A stretch of 5,134 bases of DNA from Gulosibacter sediminis (GTDB lineage Bacteria; Actinomycetota; Actinomycetes; Actinomycetales; Microbacteriaceae): assembly GCF_014904065.1 (NCBI RefSeq), contig NZ_JACXJG010000012.1, positions 136,473-141,606 of the forward strand. The letters are read 5' to 3'. Each line of letters begins with the position of its first letter. Positions within the stretch are counted from its first letter, which is position 1. Of the stretch, positions 1-5,134 are shown one piece after another. The notes below the pieces were generated by a model, which was given only the letters and a program-made list of their open reading frames with translations, searched no databases and was not told the DNA's origin. The translations under genes were made by a program, and so were the position numbers.

Positions 1-1136
1 AGGGCGGACTGCAGGATTACGGCCTCGCGCGCGCCGGTCGCGTCCCACCCAATGACCTCGCTGATGCGCTTGAGGCGGTACCGAACGGTGTTCGGATGCA
101 CGAACAGCTCGCGCGCGGTGGCCTCGAGTGAGCGGCCGTTGTCGAGGTAGCACCAGAGGGTCGTGAGCAGGTCGGACTGGTGGTCGGCGAGCGGCAGGTA
201 GACACGCTGCACGAGCGCCTGCCGCGCGAGGGGGTCACCCGCGAGGGCGCGCTCGGGCAGTAGATCGTCGGCAAGGATGGGCCGATCGGTCCGCCGGTAC
301 GCGCCGGCCACCGAGAAAGCCGCCAGCGCGGCGCGGGCGCTCATCGCGGCCTTGACCACGTTCGGCACCTCGGGCCCAAGTACGAGGCGACCCTCGCCGA
401 ACCCGCCCTCGAGCAGCTGTGATACCTCGAGAAAGCTGATCGGCGGCCCCTCAAACTCGTCGCTCGGCTTAGCGCGCCCAATAACGAGCACGAGGCGGTT
501 GCCCTGCACACCGACCAGGAGGTCGGTCTGGTTGTGGCGGGCCGTGCGGCGCAGTTGGTCGACCTCGAGGACCTTCGGGGTCGTGCCGACGAGCACCGCC
601 ACCTCGCCATGGCCGCTCCAGCCGAGGGCGGCAATGCGGCTCGGGAGCTCGGAGTCATGCTCGCCCGTGAGGATCGAGTCGACGACAAGCGCCTCGAGGC
701 GCGCATCCCAGAGCCCACGCTGTTCGGCCGCGCGTGCGTAGACCTCGGCCGCGGCGAAGGCCATGTCGCGCGAATACCGCAACACGCCCTCGCGGATCTC
801 GGGCGAGGCGTTGGCAACTCGCTCTTCAAAGACGTCGACGACGACGTGGATGAGCTGCAGCGTTTGCTGCAGGCTCACCGAACGCAGGAGTTCGCGCGGG
901 GCCGTGTCGAACACGTCCCGCGCGACCCACGGCGCCCCGCCGTCGTCTTCGAACCACGACACGATCGCGGCGATGCCCGACTGCGCCACCATGCCGACCG
1001 CACTGCGGCGGCCGGGCGGCATGTCAGAGAACCAGGGAAGCGTGAGCTCCATCCGGCGCAGCACCGTCGTGGCAAGGTCGCCCGTGATGCTGCGCAGCCA
1101 GGCAATCTCCCGATCTTTGTCGAACTTCGGCGTCAT
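1..1136 (-). CDS. PucR/CdaR-family transcriptional regulator (FasR-like), 3' end cut by window edge
   Basis: This is probably a DNA-binding regulator of fatty-acid synthesis genes. Reading the minus strand from the ATG at 1136 gives 378 uninterrupted codons to the window edge. The N-terminal third is mostly helical (starts MTPKFDKDREIAWLR). The middle, roughly residues 160-300, resembles the GGDEF-like CdaR domain of PucR regulators. The C-terminus has the PucR-type helix-turn-helix at about residues 336-358, with the family signature FVHPNTVRYRLKRI. Only a short tail of a roughly 400-residue family member appears to be missing. The start is firm: an in-frame TAG (the aceE stop) lies seven codons upstream, and none of the six codons between is a start. 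A weak AGGAAG ribosome site overlaps that stop, about 14 bases before the ATG. The gene must be read through from aceE. Streptomyces FasR and M. tuberculosis Rv2242 are family members placed before fabD; a fabD downstream here is expected but not visible. The family call is secure, the fatty-acid target is inferred. Confidence 0.93.
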   Translation of the reverse strand, partial: MTPKFDKDREIAWLRSITGDLATTVLRRMELTLPWFSDMPPGRRSAVGMVAQSGIAAIVSWFEDDGGAPWVARDVFDTAPRELLRSVSLQQTLQLIHVVVDVFEERVANASPEIREGVLRYSRDMAFAAAEVYARAAEQRGLWDARLEALVVDSILTGEHDSELPSRIAALGWSGHGEVAVLVGTTPKVLEVDQLRRTARHNQTDLLVGVQGNRLVLVIGRAKPSDEFEGPPISFLEVSQLLEGGFGEGRLVLGPEVPNVVKAAMSARAALAAFSVAGAYRRTDRPILADDLLPERALAGDPLARQALVQRVYLPLADHQSDLLTTLWCYLDNGRSLEATARELFVHPNTVRYRLKRISEVIGWDATGAREAVILQSA

Positions 1137-1154
1137 TGGTCGCGGGTGCGCTTC

Positions 1155-3884
1155 CTAGGCGTCGCCACCCGCCGAGCCGGACTCGCCGGCCGCCGGGTTG
1201 TTGAGGTCGTAACGGTCGATGGCCGTCTGCACGACGCTCGCGTCGACCTCACCGCGGCGGGCGAGCTCCGAGAGCGTGCGGACGACGATCGAGTGCGCGT
1301 CGATCTTGTAGAAGCGGCGGGCGGCGGCGCGGGTATCCGAGATACCGAAGCCGTCGGCGCCGAGGGTCGCGTAGTCACCGGGGATGAACTCGCGCACCAT
1401 GTCGGGCAGCTGGTGGTTGAAGTCGCTCACGCCGAGGAACACGCCCTCGGAGTTCTGCAGCTTGTCGCGAAGGTACGGCACGCGAGCTTCCTCGGACGGC
1501 TTGGTCCAGTTGTGCTCGCTCGCCTCGAGGCCGTCGCGGCGCAGCTCCTGCCAGCTCGTGACCGACCAGACGTGGGCACGAACGCCCCACTCCTCGGCGA
1601 GAATCTGCTGTGCGTGCAGTGCCCACGGCACCGCCACGCCCGAGGCAAGCAGCTGCGCCTGCGGGCCCTGCTCAAGCTCGGGAGCGCGCAGGTAGTAAAT
1701 GCCCTTCACGACGCCGTCGACGTCGAGGTTCTCAGGCTCGGCCGGCTGTGCCATCGGCTCGTTGTACATCGTGATGTAGTACATGACGTCGGGGTCCGGG
1801 TGGTTTCCGCCATACATGCGCTCGATACCGGCGCGCATGATGTGGCCGATCTCGTAGACGTAGGCAGGGTCGTATGACACGACGGCCGGGTTGGTGCTCG
1901 CGATGATGTGCGAGTGACCGTCCATGTGCTGCAGACCCTCACCCGTCAGGGTGGTACGGCCAGCCGTGGCACCGAGGATGAAGCCGCGGGCGAGCGAGTC
2001 GCCTGCGGCCCAGAAGCCGTCGCCCGTGCGCTGGAAGCCGAACATCGAGTAGAAGATGTACATCGGCACCATGAGTTCGCCGTGCACCGAATGCGAGGTG
2101 CCCACGGCGGTCATCGATGCGACCGCTCCAGCCTCGTTGATGCCGACGTGCATGAGCTGGCCCTGCGGCGACTCGCGGTAGGCGAGTAGCAGTTCGCGGT
2201 CAACCGCGGTGTACTGCTGGCCGTGCGGGTTGTAGATCTTCGCGGTCGGGAAGAACGCGTCGAGGCCGAAGGTGCGGGCTTCGTCGGGAATGATCGGCAC
2301 GATGCGCTTGCCGAACTCGCCCGAACGCATGAGGTCCTTGAGCAGGCGCACGAAGCCCATGGTCGTCGCGACCGGCTGGTTGCCCGAGCCCTTTTTCGCG
2401 ATGGCGTAGGTCTTCTCCTCGGGGAGGTCGATCTGCGTGTACTTCGAGCGACGCTCGGGCACGAAGCCACCGAGTTCGCGGCGACGCTCCAGCATGTACT
2501 GCAGGGCCGGGTCGGAGTCGTCCGGCTTGTAGTAGGGGATGCTGTAGAGGTCGGCCTCAAGGTCCTTGTCGGCGATCGGAATCTGCAGCGTGTCGCGGAA
2601 CTTCTTGAGGTCGGCGAGCGTGAGCTTCTTCATCTGGTGGGTCGCGTTGCGGCCCTCGAAGTGCGTGCCGAGACCGTAGCCCTTGACCGTGTGCGCGAGG
2701 ATGACGGTCGGCTGGCCCTTGTGCTCGAGCGCAGCCTTGTATGCGGCGTATACCTTGCGGTAGTCGTGGCCGCCGCGCTTGAGGCCCCAGATGTCGTCGT
2801 CGCTGAGGTTTTCGACGAGCTTGAGGGCTTCGGGGTCGCGGCCGAAGAAATTGTCGCGGACGTACTTGCCCGATTCAGCCTTGTAGGTCTGGAAGTCGCC
2901 GTCGGGGGTTTCGTTCATCAGGCGAAGGAGCGCGCCCTCGCTGTCGCGGGCGAGGAGGTGGTCCCACTCGCGGCCCCACACGACCTTAATGACGTTCCAG
3001 CCGGCACCACGGAAGTACGACTCGAGCTCCTGCACGATCTTGCCGTTACCGCGCACGGGGCCGTCGAGGCGCTGCAGGTTGCAGTTGACGACGAAGGTGA
3101 GGTTGTCGAGCTCGTAGTTCGCCGCGATCTGCAGCTGGCCACGCGACTCGGGCTCATCCATCTCGCCGTCGCCGAGGAAGGCCCACACGTGCGAGCCCGA
3201 GGCGTCCTTGATGCCACGGTTGGTGAGGTACTTGTTGTACTGCGCCTGCCAGATCGCGTTCATCGGGCCGAGACCCATCGACACCGTCGGGAACTGCCAG
3301 AAGTCCGGCATGAGGCGCGGGTGCGGGTACGAGCTCAGACCGTTCGGGGCCTTCGAGGCCTCCTGACGGAAACTGTTGAGGTTGTCTTCCGTGAGGCGAC
3401 CCTCGAGGTAGGCCCGCGCGTAGTTACCGGGCGCCGCGTGGCCCTGAAAGTACACCTGGTCGGGGCCGGCCGGGTGGTCGTAGCTCTTGAAGAAGTGGTT
3501 GAGACCGACCTCGTAGAGGGTCGACTGCGCCGCGTACGACGAGATGTGACCGCCAACGCCGATGTGTGCCTTCTGCGAGTTCTGCACCGTGATTGCCGCG
3601 TTCCAGCGGATCCAGCGGCGGTAGGTGCGCTCAATCGACTCATCGCCAGGGAACTCCGGCTCATCTTCCGGCGCGATCGTATTGATGTAGTCCGTCACCG
3701 GGTGCATCGGCACGCCCAGGTGCTGTTCGCGCGAGCGCTGGAGCAGCGCCAGCATGACTTCGCGGGCACGCTGGTGGCCCCGTTCGCCAATGACCGCGTC
3801 GAGAGATTCTTTCCATTCCGCAGTTTCCTGCGGATCGGTGTCGACGTAGTCCTCGGAATACGGGTCGGAGATGTGGAGTGCCAC
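1155..3884 (-). CDS. aceE: Pyruvate dehydrogenase E1 component, homodimeric type (AceE)
   Basis: AceE is the thiamine-diphosphate-dependent E1 of the cytosolic pyruvate dehydrogenase complex: it decarboxylates pyruvate and passes the acetyl group to the lipoyl arm of E2. From the chosen GTG the protein has 909 residues, normal for actinobacterial AceE. Visible landmarks are the [10 protein letters not shown] segment near residue 112, the ThDP/Mg motif GDGEMDEP from residue 238 with its Asn in [10 protein letters not shown] near 267-269, NATHQMKK with its conserved His at about 416, PDEARTFG with the cofactor-activating Glu at about 535, and [11 protein letters not shown] near 650. The open frame reaches back to an ATG at 3950 (22 more residues), but the GTG at 3884 is preferred: AAAGAGG sits 5 bases before it, and family members begin close to the [12 protein letters not shown] segment. 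No frameshift or missing catalytic motif is seen. The E2 and E3 genes are not in the window. The regulator gene follows after 18 bases and is probably cotranscribed. Confidence 0.97.
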   Translation of the reverse strand: MALHISDPYSEDYVDTDPQETAEWKESLDAVIGERGHQRAREVMLALLQRSREQHLGVPMHPVTDYINTIAPEDEPEFPGDESIERTYRRWIRWNAAITVQNSQKAHIGVGGHISSYAAQSTLYEVGLNHFFKSYDHPAGPDQVYFQGHAAPGNYARAYLEGRLTEDNLNSFRQEASKAPNGLSSYPHPRLMPDFWQFPTVSMGLGPMNAIWQAQYNKYLTNRGIKDASGSHVWAFLGDGEMDEPESRGQLQIAANYELDNLTFVVNCNLQRLDGPVRGNGKIVQELESYFRGAGWNVIKVVWGREWDHLLARDSEGALLRLMNETPDGDFQTYKAESGKYVRDNFFGRDPEALKLVENLSDDDIWGLKRGGHDYRKVYAAYKAALEHKGQPTVILAHTVKGYGLGTHFEGRNATHQMKKLTLADLKKFRDTLQIPIADKDLEADLYSIPYYKPDDSDPALQYMLERRRELGGFVPERRSKYTQIDLPEEKTYAIAKKGSGNQPVATTMGFVRLLKDLMRSGEFGKRIVPIIPDEARTFGLDAFFPTAKIYNPHGQQYTAVDRELLLAYRESPQGQLMHVGINEAGAVASMTAVGTSHSVHGELMVPMYIFYSMFGFQRTGDGFWAAGDSLARGFILGATAGRTTLTGEGLQHMDGHSHIIASTNPAVVSYDPAYVYEIGHIMRAGIERMYGGNHPDPDVMYYITMYNEPMAQPAEPENLDVDGVVKGIYYLRAPELEQGPQAQLLASGVAVPWALHAQQILAEEWGVRAHVWSVTSWQELRRDGLEASEHNWTKPSEEARVPYLRDKLQNSEGVFLGVSDFNHQLPDMVREFIPGDYATLGADGFGISDTRAAARRFYKIDAHSIVVRTLSELARRGEVDASVVQTAIDRYDLNNPAAGESGSAGGDA

Positions 3885-3889
3885 GTTGA

Positions 3890-3896
3890 CCTCTTT
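3890..3896 (-). promoter_or_regulatory. Ribosome binding site deciding the aceE GTG start
   Basis: On the minus strand this reads AAAGAGG, five bases (TCAAC) before the GTG at 3884-3882. It is the best Shine-Dalgarno match ahead of any in-frame start. It supports the 909-residue AceE over longer versions starting at the ATG codons at 3929 or 3950. Confidence 0.7.
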
Positions 3897-3956
3897 CGTT
3901 GTCAGGAAGCGCGGTGCTAGACGCCGCATCGGGTTGCGATGTTGCGCCACCTCAAC

Positions 3957-3962
3957 AGCCTA
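3957..3962 (-). promoter_or_regulatory. Possible -10 box of the aceE promoter
   Basis: The minus strand reads TAGGCT, which fits the actinobacterial TANNNT -10 pattern, and would give a leader of roughly 65 bases before the aceE GTG. It lies at the edge of the AT-richer part of the intergenic region. I find no convincing -35 hexamer at 17-18 bases (ACAAAT or CACAAA), so this is only a candidate. If correct, the ATG at 3950 would lie at or next to the transcription start, which further favours the GTG as the true start. Confidence 0.27.
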
Positions 3963-3989
3963 GCGACTTCCGACAATGAATTTGTGCGC

Positions 3990-4019
3990 TTGATTGATGA
4001 TTCGTCCAGTTCAGATCAT
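3990..4019 (+). promoter_or_regulatory. Possible promoter of the peroxiredoxin gene
   Basis: TTGATT at 3990-3995 and GATCAT at 4014-4019 are separated by 18 bases; each matches four of six consensus positions. Transcription would start near 4026, giving a leader of only about 20 bases before the GTG at 4049. The match is weak, and AT-richness alone could produce it in this stretch. It would run divergently from the aceE promoter, so the two genes could share control from this region. Confidence 0.22.
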
Positions 4020-4048
4020 GTGCAGTATGTGCTGCCACGCTGTGCTGC
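4019..4048 (+). repeat. Short TGTGCWG direct repeats ahead of the peroxiredoxin start
   Basis: Three related heptamers occur in 30 bases: TGTGCAG at 4019-4025, TGTGCTG at 4028-4034 and TGTGCTG at 4041-4047. The last two extend to a perfect 8-base repeat, TGTGCTGC, 13 bases apart. The third copy ends directly at the GTG start codon. They could be operator half-sites or chance in a short stretch; the function is unknown. Confidence 0.4.
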
Positions 4049-4519
4049 GTGGAACCGACTTTTACTGTTTCGGGCGACCAGCCGGTCACCGCGCCGACGC
4101 ACCGCGGTGACCGTGTCACCGTGCTCGGGCCGGGCTCGCCTCGCCTCCTCGTCTTTATTCCGGGCGCCTTCACGCCGCTGTGCTCGGGCGAAATTCGTGA
4201 GCTCGGCGAGCTCGCTGTCCGGGCAGAGCAACTCGGCGTGCAGGTCTATGCCGTCTCGTGCGATAGCCCCGCGACGCTTGCCGCGTGGCTGGCGGCGGAA
4301 GACGCATCCGGCCGAATCATCGGCGTGTCGGACCACTGGCCGCACGGCTCGTTGGCGTCGATGCTCGGCTCGTTCGACGAGCACGCCGGCATGGCACTGC
4401 GGCGCAGCTGGGCAATTCGCTCCGATGGCACGCGCGTGCTCGTGGCCGGCACGGCGGCGGGGGAATCGCGCGAACTGCACGACCACCTGCGCGGCATTGA
4501 ATGGGCAGGCGCAGAGTAG
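4049..4519 (+). CDS. ahpE: AhpE-type 1-Cys peroxiredoxin
   Basis: This is a 156-residue thioredoxin-fold peroxidase of the AhpC/TSA superfamily that reduces hydroperoxides in the cytosol. The active-site signature PGAFTPLC gives Pro38, Thr42 and the peroxidatic Cys45, the same numbering I recall for M. tuberculosis AhpE. Arg118 in the HAGMALRR segment is the likely catalytic arginine. SDHWPHGS near residues 94-101 matches the AhpE SDFWPHGA region. A second cysteine, Cys71 in AVSCDSP, is absent from the M. tuberculosis protein as I recall it, so its role is unclear. The usual N-terminal APDF motif is not recognisable (here QPVTAPTHRGD), so that part is diverged. The GTG at 4049 is the only normal start codon after the in-frame stop at 3998, but no Shine-Dalgarno sequence precedes it, suggesting weak or near-leaderless initiation. 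The gene is divergent from aceE. AhpE enzymes are typically recycled by the mycothiol/mycoredoxin system in actinobacteria; that is family knowledge, not shown here. Confidence 0.88.
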   Translation: MEPTFTVSGDQPVTAPTHRGDRVTVLGPGSPRLLVFIPGAFTPLCSGEIRELGELAVRAEQLGVQVYAVSCDSPATLAAWLAAEDASGRIIGVSDHWPHGSLASMLGSFDEHAGMALRRSWAIRSDGTRVLVAGTAAGESRELHDHLRGIEWAGAE

Positions 4520-4523
4520 CCGC

Positions 4524-4529
4524 TATAGT
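4524..4529 (+). promoter_or_regulatory. -10 box of the tRNA-Val promoter
   Basis: TATAGT matches five of six consensus bases and ends 10 bases before the mature tRNA 5' end, so transcription would start a few bases before the tRNA. It begins five bases after the ahpE stop codon, so any -35 element overlaps the end of that coding region. No good -35 hexamer is seen at 17-18 bases; TTGAAT at 4497-4502 is too far away at 21. Confidence 0.5.
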
Positions 4530-4539
4530 TAATCGCTGC

Positions 4540-4613
4540 GGGCCTGTAGCTCAGTTGGTTAGAGCATCTGGTTTACACCCAGAGGGTCGGGGGTTCGAGT
4601 CCCTCCGGGCCCA
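4540..4613 (+). tRNA. tRNA-Val (anticodon TAC)
   Basis: This is a complete 74-base cloverleaf. The acceptor stem pairs GGGCCTG (4540-4546) with CGGGCCC (4606-4612), with one G-U pair. The D arm is GCTC/GAGC and the anticodon stem TCTGG/CCAGA. The seven-base loop TTTACAC places the anticodon TAC at 4574-4576, which reads GUA valine codons. The variable loop has five bases, the T arm is GGGGG/CCCTC with loop TTCGAGT, and the discriminator is A4613. The following bases are CGT, so CCA is not encoded and must be added enzymatically. The gene lies 20 bases after the ahpE stop and has its own -10 box. Confidence 0.97.
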
Positions 4614-4625
4614 CGTAAGAAATTG

Positions 4626-4662
4626 AGGAAGCAAGACCTTGGCATACGAGGCCTTGCTTCCT
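4626..4662 (+). terminator. Hairpin terminator after tRNA-Val
   Basis: AGGAAGCAAG (4626-4635) and CTTGCTTCCT (4653-4662) form a perfect 10-bp stem. It is extended inward, past one A/C mismatch, by CCT/AGG (4637-4639 with 4649-4651). The hairpin starts 12 bases after the tRNA end, the expected place for termination. The tract after it is poor in T (GTCGTTTCCC). On the opposite strand the hairpin is followed by CAATTTCTTA, so it may act in both directions. Confidence 0.7.
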
Positions 4663-4750
4663 GTCGTTTCCCACACGATTCGCACCGAAGCACCTGAATT
4701 GCGACCGACTCACCGCCGAATCACCGCGGTCCCAACTTCGACCGTTTGCA

Positions 4751-5134
4751 TATCGCCTTCTCCTCACCCACGGCAACCACTTCTGGGGCGCCGAGGTTGC
4801 CGGCGCCTGCCCCGACATCATCACGGTCGCCAAGGCCTCGGGCAACGGCTTCCCGCCCGGTGCGGTCGGCTCCGCGGTACTCGACCTCCTCGATGAGGAG
4901 CGCGTCATGGAGCGCGCCGTCCGGGCCGGCACCCGCTTCACCGAGCTGATGCAGGAGCTGCAGGCACGCCACGTTTGGATCGGCGCGGTGCACGGCAGTG
5001 GGCTCTACCACGGCGTCGAGCTCGTTCGTGACCGCGAGCCCCTCGAGCCAACAACCGAAGAGACCGCACTAGTGTGCGAACGGATGCTGCACCACGGCAT
5101 CATCGTGCAGCCTGCGAGCGAGCGGCAGAACGTG
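4751..5134 (+). pseudogene. Class-III PLP aminotransferase remnant, truncated and internally deleted, runs off the window
   Basis: The frame containing ACC at 4766 encodes a clear piece of a fold-type I, class-III aminotransferase. THGNHFWGAE and PDIITVAKASGNGFPPGAV contain the PLP-binding lysine (codon 4832-4834). GSGLYHGVELVRDRE, EPTTEETALVCERML and IIVQPASERQNV match the C-terminal domain. Three things argue for decay. First, the frame is open back to a stop at 4616 but has no ATG or GTG before the homology, so there is no start. Second, the whole N-terminal half, including the PLP phosphate-binding region, is missing. Third, GAV (ending 4867) runs straight into GSAVLDLLDEER, where relatives usually have about 35-40 more residues including the small-domain FxxxGGNP segment. 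Bases 4663-4750 show no recognisable coding content. The exact left boundary of homology is uncertain by several codons. The relatives I recall include phospholyase/AGXT2-like and GABA-type enzymes; substrate cannot be assigned. Confidence 0.75.

Noticed and set aside
277..829. Overlapping open frames on both strands inside the regulator gene
   Set aside because: The regulator frame on the minus strand runs without interruption from 1136 to the edge and carries the PucR signature. The others are low-complexity Arg/Ser/Ala frames.
534..1877. Plus-strand open frame (447 codons) across the aceE-regulator junction
   Set aside because: It is antisense to two real genes and spans their boundary. 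Its composition (Arg, Val, His, Asp) is typical of a shadow frame and no motif is seen.
2223..3920. Long plus-strand open frame (565 codons) opposite aceE
   Set aside because: It lies almost wholly antisense to the well-supported aceE. Its translation is valine-, arginine- and leucine-rich with no recognisable domain, as expected for the opposite strand of a GC-rich gene.
3990..4019. Inverted repeat ATGAT (3997-4001) and ATCAT (4015-4019) as an operator
   Set aside because: Five-base arms 13 bases apart in an AT-rich stretch are expected by chance, and the second arm overlaps the possible -10 box.
4016..4486. Minus-strand 156-codon frame opposite the peroxiredoxin
   Set aside because: The plus-strand frame carries a full AhpE active site. 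The antisense product is rich in Arg and Ala and has no recognisable domain.
4573..4941. Minus-strand open frame ending in GPEGLEPPTLWV
   Set aside because: That ending is simply the reverse complement of the tRNA, a well-known false-protein signature. The rest is antisense to the aminotransferase relic.
4746..4949. ATG frame at 4746 as the start of the gene after the tRNA
   Set aside because: Its translation is Ser/Ala/Pro-rich with no homology. The aminotransferase motifs are in a different frame, which has no start codon.

Overview
The window suggests a high-GC Gram-positive actinobacterium. The bases are GC-rich with G/C-heavy third codon positions, there is a homodimeric-type AceE and an AhpE-type peroxiredoxin, and the tRNA gene does not encode its CCA end. 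The protein sequences look most like Microbacteriaceae or a nearby family, but that placement is an impression from reading, not a search result.

Layout, left to right. (1) Positions 1-1136, minus strand: a PucR/CdaR-type transcriptional regulator, complete at its N-terminus and cut by the window edge just after its C-terminal helix-turn-helix. (2) 1155-3884, minus strand: aceE, the complete E1 subunit of the pyruvate dehydrogenase complex. It is transcribed ahead of the regulator with only 18 bases between them, so the two are almost certainly one operon. (3) 3885-4048: a 164-base divergent intergenic region that is more AT-rich than its surroundings. It holds the aceE ribosome binding site, possible promoters for both directions, and short TGTGCWG repeats just before the next gene. 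(4) 4049-4519, plus strand: an AhpE-type 1-Cys peroxiredoxin. (5) 4540-4613, plus strand: tRNA-Val(TAC), with a close -10 box upstream and a strong hairpin downstream. (6) About 4751-5134, plus strand, running off the window: the C-terminal part of a class-III PLP aminotransferase. It has no start codon, no N-terminal half and an apparent in-frame internal deletion, so it is best read as a pseudogene remnant.

The genes at 1-4519 form a coherent neighbourhood. AceE makes acetyl units from pyruvate. From memory, PucR-type regulators in this position are followed by fabD and other fatty-acid synthesis genes in actinobacteria (FasR in Streptomyces, Rv2242 next to fabD in Mycobacterium tuberculosis). 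In M. tuberculosis ahpE (Rv2238c) also lies close to aceE (Rv2241) in the opposite orientation. The window therefore looks like an ancient actinobacterial link between acetyl-CoA supply, fatty-acid synthesis control and peroxide defence. I see no mobile element, CRISPR array or clearly new system. The points most worth a second look are the decayed aminotransferase beside the tRNA, the single same-frame amber stop between aceE and the regulator, and the repeats ahead of the peroxiredoxin.
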